Below, piece after piece: positions 26,903-35,070 of a DNA stretch of 64,000 nucleotides. The notes under the pieces are model-generated. The model saw only the letters and a program-made list of their open reading frames with translations. It had not been told where the DNA came from and ran no database searches. The number at the start of each line of letters is the position of its first letter. Position 1 is the first letter of the stretch. The position numbers were made by a program, and so were the translations under genes. The stretch lies in NCBI RefSeq assembly GCF_016482685.1, contig NZ_JACYHF010000007.1:248001-312000 (forward strand), written 5' to 3'. This stretch comes from Streptomyces sp. DSM 110735. Its GTDB lineage: Bacteria > Actinomycetota > Actinomycetes > Streptomycetales > Streptomycetaceae.

Positions 26903-27295
26903 TCAGTGGTCGAGCGGCATGGTGGCGGTCTTGTGGGCGGCGCCGAAGCTCCACCCGGGCACGAGCTGGGGTATGTCGACGGAGGCGGTGACGGTGACCG
27001 AGTCGCCGCCCCCGCCGCCCCCCGTACAGCTCACCTTGAGGCTCCCGCTCACCGCGCCCGCGCACGCCGTCTGCGCGTCCTGCCGCAGGGAGGCGGCGCG
27101 GGCTCCGGCGCGGGCTGCCGTGGCCGCCTGCTCGGCGGCGTAGGCGACGGCGCCGATCTGGAGCCCGGCGAGTCCGACGATCAGCAGGACGGGGATGAAC
27201 CCCAGGTACTCGATGGCCACTTGGCCACGGTCGCGCGCCCGCGCCCGCGCCGACGCCCGCACTCGCACCCGCGTCCGCTCACGTCCGTACCGCAT
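26903..27295 (-). CDS. TadE-like pseudopilin
   Basis: A 130-residue protein with an Arg-rich N-terminus (a cluster of alternating Arg and Ala/Val), the prepilin-like site DRGQVAIEYLGFIPVLLIVGLAG, one long helix, then AAEQAATAARAGARAASLRQDA, a TadE signature, and a small C-terminal domain with two cysteines and a Gly run. It is a minor pilin or assembly factor of the Tad system. ATG at 27295 lies 1 bp from the stop of the similar upstream gene. Confidence 0.85.
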   Translation of the reverse strand: MRYGRERTRVRVRASARARARDRGQVAIEYLGFIPVLLIVGLAGLQIGAVAYAAEQAATAARAGARAASLRQDAQTACAGAVSGSLKVSCTGGGGGGDSVTVTASVDIPQLVPGWSFGAAHKTATMPLDH

Positions 27296-27296
27296 C

Positions 27297-27725
27297 TCAG
27301 TGCTTCACCTCCTCCACGGCACCGGCGTGGCCGTGCACCGTGACCGGGAAGTCGATCGAGCCGGGGAAGAGCACGGGCACCTTGAGGGAGACGTCCGCCG
27401 TGACGAACCCGGAGCCGCCGCACGCCACCGTCGCGCCCCCTCTCCAGTCCCCCGACAGGTGCTTGAGGGCAGCCGCGCGGCAGGCGCCCTCGCGCGCGCC
27501 GCCGGGCGCCGCCGCCGTGCCCGCCCGTACGCCCTCGTCCGCAGCATTCCCCGCGAGCGTGAAGGCGTACCCCGTGAGCACGCACTGCCACATGAGCACC
27601 AGGGTCAGCACGATCAGCGGGGTCATCCCGAGGAGTTCGACGGCGACCTGTCCACGGTCCCCGGCGGCTCTCCTCGGCGCGTCCTTGGCGCCATCCCCCG
27701 TCGCGCCCCCTGCCCCAGTCCTCAT
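27297..27725 (-). CDS. TadE/TadF-like pseudopilin
   Basis: A 142-residue protein with a hydrophilic N-terminus, the prepilin-like motif DRGQVAVELLGMTPLIVLTLVLMWQ, an ANN-like AGNAADEGVRAG segment and a C-terminal beta-rich domain with two Cys (GACRAAALKH, VACGGSGF) that may form a disulfide. It resembles TadE minor pilins. It sits 6 bp after the CpaE-like ATPase gene and is the first of two tandem TadE-like genes. Confidence 0.85.
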   Translation of the reverse strand: MRTGAGGATGDGAKDAPRRAAGDRGQVAVELLGMTPLIVLTLVLMWQCVLTGYAFTLAGNAADEGVRAGTAAAPGGAREGACRAAALKHLSGDWRGGATVACGGSGFVTADVSLKVPVLFPGSIDFPVTVHGHAGAVEEVKH

Positions 27726-27731
27726 CGCGCC

Positions 27732-28973
27732 TCACTCCTTCCGCCGCCGGAAGCCGACCGCGCCCCGGTCGCCGCGCTGCCGCCCGCCCCGGTGCGCGGG
27801 GCCCTCCGGGGGCTTGGCGATGCCGAGTTCACCGGCGAGGCTCCACAGCGCCTGCTTGACGGTGCTGCGGTGGTCGAGTTCGTGCAGCCGCCCGGAGTCC
27901 ACGACGCCCTGGAGTTCCTTGAAGGCGGCGGGGACCGTCGTACGCGCCAGGGCGGTGCCGGTGATGCGCTGGACGAGCGCGGGCTGGATCTCGGTGACCC
28001 GGCTGAACCGGTTGATCACGACGGTCGTCTCCTCCGCCTTGCGGATCTGGAGCCGGTCCCACATCCGCACGGTCCGCTTGGCGGCGCGTACGGCGATCAC
28101 GTCCGGAGTGGCCACCAGGAGCGCGGTGTCGGCGCCCTCCACGGCAGCCGCGGTGGCACCGGTCAACTGGGCACCGCAGTCCAGGACGACGACCTCGTAC
28201 CGCGAGCGCAGCGCGGCGACCGTGTGCCGTACGGCGCGGTCGGTGACCTCCTCGCCCCGCTCGCCCTCGCCGGGGGCGAGCAGCAGGGCGAGCCCCGAGT
28301 CGTGGCGGAAGACGGCGTCGGCGAGGACGCGCGGCGAGATGTCGCTGATGGCGGCGAGGTCGACCACCGAGCGGCGGAACTGCACGTCGAGGTAGGAGGC
28401 GATGTCACCGGTCTGGAGGTCGAGGTCCACGAGCGCGGTGCTGCGCCCCGACGCCTGTGCGGCGAGGGCGAGTTGGATGGCGACCAGGCTCGCGCCGACC
28501 CCGCCCTTGGCGCCGCTGACCGTGACGACGGTGCCGCCGGGTCCCTCGGTGGCGCCGTGCCCGAGGTGGCGGCGCACCCCGGTGGACCACTGGGCGACCG
28601 CCTGGACGCGGTGCGCGAGTTCCTCGTACGACAGCGGCAGCGCGACCAGACCGCGGGCGCCGGAGTCCATCGCGGCGGCGAACAGCGCGGGTCCGGCGTC
28701 GGTGGTGACGAGGATGACGCCGACGGCGGGGAAGCGCAGGGCGATCTCGCGGATCAGTTCCAACGCCGGTACGGGACCGATGCGTTCGTGGACGACGACG
28801 ACCTCGGGCAGTTCGTCCACCGACTCGGCGGCGAGCCGGGCGAGGGTGTCGACCAAGTGGGTCGAGTCAGCGGCGGGGGGCAGCGGTTCGGCGTCGGGGA
28901 GCTGGCTGAGCAGGGTGGTGAGCGTGCGGACGGCGTCCGGGTCGGCGCCGGCCGGAAGAATCCTGGTGGGCAT
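27732..28973 (-). CDS. CpaE/TadZ-like ATPase (MinD/ParA fold)
   Basis: A 413-residue protein. The N-terminal pseudo-receiver-like domain (about 1-140) is followed by a MinD-type ATPase domain with the deviant Walker A SGAKGGVGAS (the final Thr/Ser is Ser), the switch region LVDLDLQTGDIASYLD, and VVVLDCGAQ (Walker B). TadZ/CpaE proteins localise the Tad apparatus at the cell pole or membrane. The basic C-terminus (QRGDRGAVGFRRRKE) may touch membrane or DNA. The ATG lies 12 nt after the cpaB-like gene's stop. Confidence 0.9.
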   Translation of the reverse strand: MPTRILPAGADPDAVRTLTTLLSQLPDAEPLPPAADSTHLVDTLARLAAESVDELPEVVVVHERIGPVPALELIREIALRFPAVGVILVTTDAGPALFAAAMDSGARGLVALPLSYEELAHRVQAVAQWSTGVRRHLGHGATEGPGGTVVTVSGAKGGVGASLVAIQLALAAQASGRSTALVDLDLQTGDIASYLDVQFRRSVVDLAAISDISPRVLADAVFRHDSGLALLLAPGEGERGEEVTDRAVRHTVAALRSRYEVVVLDCGAQLTGATAAAVEGADTALLVATPDVIAVRAAKRTVRMWDRLQIRKAEETTVVINRFSRVTEIQPALVQRITGTALARTTVPAAFKELQGVVDSGRLHELDHRSTVKQALWSLAGELGIAKPPEGPAHRGGRQRGDRGAVGFRRRKE

Positions 28974-28985
28974 CCGGGCGGCCTC

Positions 28986-29687
28986 TCACTTGTCCGTCGC
29001 GAGTTCGTAGGTGCGGTCCCGGTCGGGTATGGCGGGCTCGCCGCCGGGCGCCACCAGGGCGAGCCGGACCCGCTTGGCGAAGGACTCGGCGTAGGTGACG
29101 CGCTGGGCGTCGAGGGTGGAGAGGGCGAAGGTGATGGGGACGGCGTCGGTCGGCTGGTTCTTGTCGTCGTCCGGGTCGAGCGCCTTGATCTCGCCGACGT
29201 CGATGACGCGCGCGTCCGTGACGATGATCTTCGACTGGTCGGGGTCGCCCTCCTTCTGGCCCTCGAAGGTGGCGTAGACGTTGACGCGGGCGCCGGTCGT
29301 GATCTTGCCCGCGACGCCGGTCGCCGCGTCGATCATGATGGCGACCTCCTGCTGCCCGGGGCGCAGCGCGGGACGGTCCACGATCATGTCGTTCTGGAGC
29401 AGCGAGCCGGGGCGCAGCGTGGTCACCGCGATCTTGCCGCGCACCTGCGCGAGATCGGTCACGGCGTTCTCCGACAGCCACCGCTTCGGCATCCGGATCT
29501 TCTCGAACTGCCCTGCTTTCAGGGCGGTGTACGGCTGTACCACCGACCGCACCCGGTACGCGGTCACCTCGGGACCGACCTTGGACTGCACGTCGTGGAC
29601 GACGGAGAGCACGCCGGCGAACGCGCCGAGCGCGCACAGGACCGACAGGATCAGGAGTATCACGCCGCGGCGCTGACGGGAGTTCAT
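28986..29687 (-). CDS. CpaB/RcpC-like Flp pilus assembly protein
   Basis: A 233-residue protein with one N-terminal TM helix (about 9-28, GVILLILSVLCALGAFAGV) and an SAF domain followed by the RcpC domain: ITTGARVNVYATFEG, IIVTDARVIDVGE and ALSTLDAQRVTYAESFAKRVRLAL. CpaB/RcpC is predicted to bind peptidoglycan and help the pilus cross the wall. ATG at 29687; the ribosome-binding site is weak and distant (GAGG about 12 nt away). It is separated by 65 bp from the first gene of the locus. Confidence 0.88.
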   Translation of the reverse strand: MNSRQRRGVILLILSVLCALGAFAGVLSVVHDVQSKVGPEVTAYRVRSVVQPYTALKAGQFEKIRMPKRWLSENAVTDLAQVRGKIAVTTLRPGSLLQNDMIVDRPALRPGQQEVAIMIDAATGVAGKITTGARVNVYATFEGQKEGDPDQSKIIVTDARVIDVGEIKALDPDDDKNQPTDAVPITFALSTLDAQRVTYAESFAKRVRLALVAPGGEPAIPDRDRTYELATDK

Positions 29688-29752
29688 GAACCGTGCAACC
29701 TCATTGGGGGAATCGGTCGTGCGGGATATGAGCGCGGGGGCCGGGCGGCCGG

Positions 29753-30613
29753 TCAGGCGGGGGCGCGTCGTTCCAGGGCGCGGGGTTCGGGGGGTCGTTC
29801 GGTGGGCGGGGTGGCCGAGCAGAAGACGCAGAGGTCGCCGATGACGTCGACGCCGCACCAGTGGCAGACGGACTGCCGTACGGACGTGACGAGTTGGTAC
29901 AGCACGGAGAGGTCTGCCAGATGGGCGCAGAACTCGATCAGGCGCCCGGTGCCCCACCAGGCGGCGGACTCGGCGGGCAGCGGTGCCTCGCGCATCCCTT
30001 GTGTGCCCCAGGAGTTGACGAGTGAGGCGATCCAGTCGGACTGGAGCTGCCCCTTGGCGAGCAGCAGCCAGGTGCCGAACTCCGGTCCCTTCAGGGCGGC
30101 TCCGGGCACCGCCTTGACGAGCTGCGGTTCGGGGTGCGCGGCGACCGCGAACTGGGTGCCGGGCACCCAGGACTTGGCGTGCGCCTTGAGTCCCACCGGT
30201 ACCCGGTCCAGCCGGGCGACCGAGCCGAGGACCGCCCCGGCGTGGACGTAGTGGGTGAGCAGCCGCCCCGCCGAGGCGAGCACCCCGGGGCTCAGGTCGC
30301 AGGAGGCGAGCTGGCGTAACTGCCGTGCCAGGACGGCGACTCCGAGCGGGGGCAGCTCTGGCCGGAACAGGGCGACCCGGTCGCTCTCCAGCAGCGCGCG
30401 CAGGGTGTACAGACGGCGCAGCACCGGTTGCGGGGTGGCCTGCGAGCAGACGACGACCAGGTGTCCGAACTGCTCGATCAGGGACTGCAGTTCCAGCAGC
30501 GTCTGCTCCAGCGGGCGCCGATCGAGATCGCGCAGCACCACGGCGGGCATCGTCCGTTCGTCCTGCGCCGGCAGCGCCAGGTCGGCACTGGTCACGGCAA
30601 TGGCAGTTGGCAC
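29753..30613 (-). CDS. Uncharacterised protein with C-terminal zinc ribbon, first gene of the Tad locus
   Basis: A 286-residue soluble protein with no family I can name. The N-terminal part looks like a P-loop-free alpha/beta domain (FGHLVVVCSQATPQPVLRRLYTLRALLESDRVALF). A middle region (about 130-200) contains GLKAHAKSWVPGTQFAVAAHPEP. The C-terminus has a four-Cys motif CHWCG-(x)6-CVFCSA that should bind zinc. GTG at 30613 is favoured because GGGGAG lies 6 nt upstream; an alternative GTG is at 30643. Being first in the operon it may be a scaffold or assembly factor. Confidence 0.75.
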   Translation of the reverse strand: MPTAIAVTSADLALPAQDERTMPAVVLRDLDRRPLEQTLLELQSLIEQFGHLVVVCSQATPQPVLRRLYTLRALLESDRVALFRPELPPLGVAVLARQLRQLASCDLSPGVLASAGRLLTHYVHAGAVLGSVARLDRVPVGLKAHAKSWVPGTQFAVAAHPEPQLVKAVPGAALKGPEFGTWLLLAKGQLQSDWIASLVNSWGTQGMREAPLPAESAAWWGTGRLIEFCAHLADLSVLYQLVTSVRQSVCHWCGVDVIGDLCVFCSATPPTERPPEPRALERRAPA

Positions 30614-30825
30614 GCGCAGCTCCCCGCTCTTCGCATCACCCACCCCACCGGTGTCACTCCTGTGGGGCGGGACGACTTCATTGCGTGACTACCTGAGCAC
30701 TGTATCCACGGCTCGATCACGGGAGAACAGCGTTTGTGTAGCTCGTGGGGAACTTGCCGGGCGCAAGTCGCACCAAACCGGGACGGGTTGATCAGCTACG
30801 TGAACTCCACTACGTGCGTGACGAC

Positions 30826-30928
30826 TTGACAGTTGGATTGGTCTGGACCAACTTGTAGCCATGGGGTGGATGTTCTTTCCCGCTCCTCTCTCCCCCCCCG
30901 CGATCTCCCCCACTGGAGGCTCCAGTTG
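30826..30928 (+). promoter_or_regulatory. Chitinase promoter with DasR-type operator
   Basis: TTGACA at 30826-30831 is a consensus -35. The dyad TTGGTC-TG-GACCAA at 30838-30851 matches the DasR-responsive element consensus (TGGTCTAGACCA) and sits in the -35/-10 spacer. A clear -10 is not visible. The strong ribosome-binding site GGAGG at 30915-30919 lies 6 nt before a TTG at 30926. DasR represses chitinolytic genes and is released by glucosamine-6-phosphate. Confidence 0.75.
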
Positions 30929-32650
30929 GACCTCGTATCCGTCATGCCCGGACGCGGCGGACGCGTCCGTGCCCGTACCTGGTCGGCCGCTGCCGCGCTG
31001 GCGCTCGCGGTCGCGGGTCTCGCCGCGGCACCGGCCAGCGCGGCTGACGTCAACAACGCGAAGAACGCCGGGTTCGAGTCCGGTCTGAGCGGCTGGACCT
31101 GCTCGGCGGGCAGCGGCACGACCGTCTCGTCCCCGGTGCACGGCGGCTCCGCCGCGCTCAGGGCGACCCCGGCCGGGCAGGACAACGCCCAGTGCACGCA
31201 GTCGGTCGCGGTGAAGCCGAACTCGACCTACTCGCTGAGCGGTTGGGTGCAGGGCGGCTATGCCTACCTCGGCGTCACCGGCACCGGCACCACCGACGTG
31301 TCGACCTGGACCCCGGACTCCCCGTCCTGGAAGCAGCTCACGACCAGCTTCACGACGGGCGCCTCGACGACGTCCGTGACGGTCTACACCCACGGCTGGT
31401 ACGGCCAGGCGGCTTACTACGCCGACGACATCCAGGTCTTCGGCCCCGACGGCGGGGGTGGCGGCGGCGACAACCCGACGGTCCCGGCGGCGCCGGGCGG
31501 GCTCGCCGTCTCCGGTACGACCTCGTCCTCGGTCTCGCTGGCCTGGAACACGGTCTCCGGCGCGAGCGGTTACAACGTCTACCGCAACGGCTCGAAGGTG
31601 TCCTCGGCGAGCGGGACGTCGGCCACGGTGTCCGGTCTGTCCGCCTCGACCTCGTACTCCTTCCAGGTCACGGCGGTGAACTCGGCCGGTGAGTCCGCGA
31701 AGTCGTCGGCGGTGACCGCGACGACGGCGTCCACCGGTGGCGGGGGCGGCGGTGGGGGCGGCACGCTGCCCAAGCACGCCGTGACCGGCTACTGGCAGAA
31801 CTTCAACAACGGCGCCCAGGTCCAGAAGCTCTCCGACGTGCCGTCGTCCTACGACATCATCGCGGTCGCCTTCGCGGACGCCACCTCCACGCCGGGCGCG
31901 GTGACCTTCAACCTGGACTCCGCGGGCCTGAACGGCTACACGGTCGACCAGTTCAAGGCCGACATCAGGGCCAAGCAGGCGGCAGGCAAGAAGGTGATCG
32001 TCTCGGTCGGCGGCGAGACGGGCACGGTGTCCGTCAACGACGCGACCTCGGCGGCGAACTTCGCCAACTCGGTCTACTCCCTGATGCAGACCTACGGGTT
32101 CGACGGCGTCGACATCGACCTGGAGAACGGTCTCAACCCGACGTACATGACGCAGGCGCTGCGCTCCCTGTCGTCGAAGGCGGGCTCCTCGCTGATCATC
32201 ACGATGGCGCCGCAGACGATCGACATGCAGTCGACGTCGGGCTCCTACTTCCAGACGGCCCTGAACATCAAGGACATCCTCACGGTCGTCAACATGCAGT
32301 ACTACAACAGCGGTTCCATGCTCGGCTGCGACGGCAAGGTCTACAGCCAGGGCTCGGTCGACTTCCTCACCGCCCTCGCCTGCATCCAGCTCGAAGGCGG
32401 TCTCTCCCCCGCGCAGGTCGGTCTCGGTCTCCCCGCCTCCACCCGCGCCGCGGGCAGCGGCTACGTCTCCCCGACGGTGGTCAACAACGCCCTCGACTGC
32501 CTCACCCAGGGCACGTCCTGCGGCTCCTTCAAGCCCTCCAAGACCTACCCCGCCCTGCGCGGCGCGATGACCTGGTCCACGAACTGGGACGCGACGGCGG
32601 GCAACGCGTGGTCCGGCTCGGTGGGCGCGCACGTCCACGCGCTGCCGTAA
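30926..32650 (+). CDS. Secreted GH18 chitinase with N-terminal carbohydrate-binding module and FnIII domain
   Basis: A 574-residue exported enzyme: a signal peptide (to the PASAAD site, about residue 42), a carbohydrate-binding module (about 45-185, NAGFESGLSGWTC start), a Gly linker, a fibronectin type III domain (about 195-275), a second Gly linker, and a GH18 barrel (about 290-574) with the catalytic motif DGVDIDLE. It hydrolyses chitin to (GlcNAc)2. The multi-domain plan matches the bacterial GH18 ChiA type of Streptomyces. TTG at 30926 has the ideal ribosome-binding site; ATG at 30944 is the alternative. Probably controlled by DasR. Confidence 0.95.
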   Translation: MDLVSVMPGRGGRVRARTWSAAAALALAVAGLAAAPASAADVNNAKNAGFESGLSGWTCSAGSGTTVSSPVHGGSAALRATPAGQDNAQCTQSVAVKPNSTYSLSGWVQGGYAYLGVTGTGTTDVSTWTPDSPSWKQLTTSFTTGASTTSVTVYTHGWYGQAAYYADDIQVFGPDGGGGGGDNPTVPAAPGGLAVSGTTSSSVSLAWNTVSGASGYNVYRNGSKVSSASGTSATVSGLSASTSYSFQVTAVNSAGESAKSSAVTATTASTGGGGGGGGGTLPKHAVTGYWQNFNNGAQVQKLSDVPSSYDIIAVAFADATSTPGAVTFNLDSAGLNGYTVDQFKADIRAKQAAGKKVIVSVGGETGTVSVNDATSAANFANSVYSLMQTYGFDGVDIDLENGLNPTYMTQALRSLSSKAGSSLIITMAPQTIDMQSTSGSYFQTALNIKDILTVVNMQYYNSGSMLGCDGKVYSQGSVDFLTALACIQLEGGLSPAQVGLGLPASTRAAGSGYVSPTVVNNALDCLTQGTSCGSFKPSKTYPALRGAMTWSTNWDATAGNAWSGSVGAHVHALP

Positions 32651-32668
32651 CGCCTGCTGAACACTTGT

Positions 32669-32712
32669 ACATGACGGTGCCCGGACCGGGGGAGGTCCGG
32701 GCACCGTCATGT
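32669..32712 (+). terminator. Very strong hairpin terminator after the chitinase gene
   Basis: A perfect inverted repeat with at least 18 bp per arm (32670-32687 with 32694-32711) and a 6-nt loop, beginning about 20 nt after the chitinase stop. An AT pair extends it to 19 bp. Confidence 0.85.
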
Positions 32713-32744
32713 GCGTCACCGGCATGCCGACTGAGGACGGTGGG

Positions 32745-33296
32745 TCAGGCTTCCTCGAAGTACGCGTCCAGTACCGCGTCCAGTTCTGATTCCCACTGCT
32801 TGAAATCGGAGCGGGACTTCGCCTCGATCTCGATGGGGTACCAGCGGTGGTCGGGGGTGTGGACGGTGATGGTGAAGCGTTTGCCGAAGCGGGGGGACTC
32901 GGTTTCGACGGCGGCGATCTCGGACCAGGTGAACTCGCAGTTCTCCTCGTCGAGGGTGAGATGGACGCCGGTGCGGTCCGCCAGTATGCGGGCGCGCCGG
33001 TCGGCCGCCTCGAAAGCCGGACCGTCGGTGGTTTCCGGGGAACCGTCGTCGGGCTCCCCGGCTTCCGGTTCGGCCGAGGCTTCAGCCTCCGCTTCCGCCT
33101 CCGCCTCCGTGTCGGCTTCCGCCTCCGGCTCGCGCTCCGCCTTCGGCTTCCGCTCTTCCTCCGGCCCCGGGCTCCCCGCCTCCGCCGCCGGCTTCGCCGG
33201 TGGCGTCAGGCCGGGGATGAAGGCCGGGTCGAATCCGGCGCCCGTGAGGGGCTCGCCCTTCTCGGGCTTGCTGCTCGATCCTATGCGCTGGTCCAC
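32745..33296 (-). CDS. Uncharacterised acidic protein with Glu/Ala repeat region
   Basis: A 183-residue cytoplasmic protein. Residues 1-45 are Pro/Gly-rich; residues 45-85 are a Glu/Ala repeat (EADTEAEAEAEAEASAE) that is pure low complexity. The C-terminal domain (about 95-183) is folded, with RRARILADRTGVHLTLDEENCEFTWSEIAAVE and FTITVHTPDHRWYPIEIEAKS, and looks like a PH-like or DUF-type streptomycete protein. The function is unknown. It is flanked by the chitinase terminator and the GntP permease but shares no operon evidence with either. Confidence 0.7.
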   Translation of the reverse strand: MDQRIGSSSKPEKGEPLTGAGFDPAFIPGLTPPAKPAAEAGSPGPEEERKPKAEREPEAEADTEAEAEAEAEASAEPEAGEPDDGSPETTDGPAFEAADRRARILADRTGVHLTLDEENCEFTWSEIAAVETESPRFGKRFTITVHTPDHRWYPIEIEAKSRSDFKQWESELDAVLDAYFEEA

Positions 33297-33373
33297 GGCG
33301 GCAGTATGGACGACTTACCTGTGCCGGAACCACCCGACGCTCCTTTCCCACCGGTAAGTCCCCAACGCGCCCG

Positions 33374-34912
33374 TCAGACGAACACACTCACCACCGCCGC
33401 CACCGCGAACCCCGCGACGGACAGCACCGATTCGAGCACCGTCCACGTCTTCAGGGTGTCCCGCTCGCTGATGCCGAAGTACTTGGCCACCATCCAGAAG
33501 CCGCCGTCGTTGACGTGCGAGGCGAAGATCGAGCCCGCCGAGATGGCCATGATGACCAGCGCGGCGAACGCCGCCGAGTGGTGCCCCTCCGACAGCAGCG
33601 GCGCCACGATGCCCGCCGTCGTCACGATCGCCACCGTCGCCGAGCCCTGCGCGACCCGCAGCACCAGCGAGATCAGATACGCCAGGACGATCACCGGAAG
33701 CCCCACGCCGTGGAACGTGTCCGACAGCGCCTGCGCGACCCCGCTCGCCTTCAGTACGGCGCCGAAGATCCCGCCCGCGCCGACCACGAGCAGGATGTTG
33801 CCGACCGGCTTGAGGGAGGCGGTGGAGACGTTCTCCAGGGACTTGCGGGACCAGCCGCGCCGGATGCCGAGCAGGTAGTACGCGAGGAGCAGCGCGATGG
33901 TGAGCGCCACGAAGGGGTGACCGAAGAACTCGATCACCGAGCGCCCGGTGGACGGGTCGAGGGCGACCGAGGAGAACGTCGCGGCGAGGATCAGCACCAG
34001 CGGGGTGCCGATGATGCCGAGCACCACGCCCAACGGGACGGGCTTCTCCTGGGGTTCGGCAGGAGAGACCAGTACGTCGCCGTCCAGAGCCGGTGCCTCG
34101 GCGGCGGGCGCCCCCCGCTGTCCCACGACCGCCACCCGCTCCGCCGCGACCGTCCGCCGCGCCTCCTCCGCCGCTTCCACCATGTCCTGCGGTACCGGTA
34201 CGAAGATCCGCCGACCGACCCACGCGGAGTACGCCCACGCCGCGAGCACCGCCGGGATGCCGCACACGATGCCCATCAGGACCACCCAGCCGAGCTGCAC
34301 GTGCAGCAGACCCGCCGCCGCCACCGGACCGGGGTGCGGGGGCAGGAAGGCATGGGTCATGGAGAGACCGGCGAGCAGGGGGAGGCAGTAGAGCAGGATC
34401 GACTTGCCGCCGCGCTTGGCGGCCGCGTAGACCAGCGGCGCCAGGACGAAGATGCCGACGTCGAAGAAGACCGGGATGCCGAAGATCAGACCGGTCAGCC
34501 CCATGGCGAGCGGTGCCCGGCGTTCGCCGAACAGCCGCAGCAGCCGCGCCGCCAGCACCTCCGCGCCGCCGCTGACCTCAAGGATCGCGCCGAGCATGGT
34601 GCCGAGTCCGATGATGATCGCGACGTGACCGAGAATGCCGCCCATGCCGGACTCCAGCGTGGAGACGGCGTCGGAGCGCTGGACGGTGCCGAAGAGTTCG
34701 GTGACCGAGAGCCCGGAGAGCAGGCCGACGGTTATGGAGACCGCGAGCAGGGCGACGAACGGCTGCAGTCGCACCTTGATGATCAAAAAGAGCAGCAGGG
34801 CGATGCCGATTCCGGCGACGGTGAGCAGACCGGGGGTGCCGTCGAGGAGCAGGAGCAGTCCGCCGGTGTGGGGTGGCGCCGCGGGGGCGGGTGCGGCGAG
34901 GGAGAAGGACAT
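33374..34912 (-). CDS. GntP-family permease (gluconate/D-serine type)
   Basis: A 512-residue protein with about 12-14 TM helices, fitting the GntP/DsdX family: LTVAGIGIALLLFLIIKVRLQPFVALL, a conserved HAFLPPHPGPVAAAGLL loop, a cytoplasmic loop around residues 230-285, the C-terminal GFWMVAKYFGISERDTLKTWT segment and terminal helices. GntP members import gluconate, 2-keto-3-deoxygluconate, fructuronate or D-serine with protons. Here it is the last gene after ridA, so it probably imports the substrate of the neighbouring enzymes: glucosaminate- or gluconate-like acids, or a D-amino acid. Start ATG at 34912 (AGAGGA about 11 nt upstream). Confidence 0.9.
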   Translation of the reverse strand: MSFSLAAPAPAAPPHTGGLLLLLDGTPGLLTVAGIGIALLLFLIIKVRLQPFVALLAVSITVGLLSGLSVTELFGTVQRSDAVSTLESGMGGILGHVAIIIGLGTMLGAILEVSGGAEVLAARLLRLFGERRAPLAMGLTGLIFGIPVFFDVGIFVLAPLVYAAAKRGGKSILLYCLPLLAGLSMTHAFLPPHPGPVAAAGLLHVQLGWVVLMGIVCGIPAVLAAWAYSAWVGRRIFVPVPQDMVEAAEEARRTVAAERVAVVGQRGAPAAEAPALDGDVLVSPAEPQEKPVPLGVVLGIIGTPLVLILAATFSSVALDPSTGRSVIEFFGHPFVALTIALLLAYYLLGIRRGWSRKSLENVSTASLKPVGNILLVVGAGGIFGAVLKASGVAQALSDTFHGVGLPVIVLAYLISLVLRVAQGSATVAIVTTAGIVAPLLSEGHHSAAFAALVIMAISAGSIFASHVNDGGFWMVAKYFGISERDTLKTWTVLESVLSVAGFAVAAVVSVFV

Positions 34913-34972
34913 GAGAGGGGGTCCTCTGCGTGAGTACCGTACGTGCATCGGGCTTTCGGGCAGGGTGGAGCG

Positions 34973-35003
34973 CGGCACGGCACCCCGAGGGGATGCCGTG
35001 CCG
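34973..35003 (-). terminator. Hairpin between ridA and gntP
   Basis: CGGCACGGCA (34973-34982) and TGCCGTGCCG (34994-35003) form a perfect 10-bp stem with an 11-nt loop. It lies in the 158-bp gap between the RidA and GntP genes on the minus strand, so it could terminate the upstream unit, attenuate the permease gene, or serve as a partial terminator that lowers permease expression. Confidence 0.6.
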
Positions 35004-35070
35004 TGTACCTGGTGCGGGTGGTGCGAGAGGGACGTACGCCGGCTAGGGACGCGACGTCACGAGAACGACC

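Noticed and set aside
30689..32725. Long minus-strand frame opposite the chitinase
   Set aside because: Antisense shadow; the plus strand has a signal peptide, CBM, FnIII and the GH18 catalytic motif.
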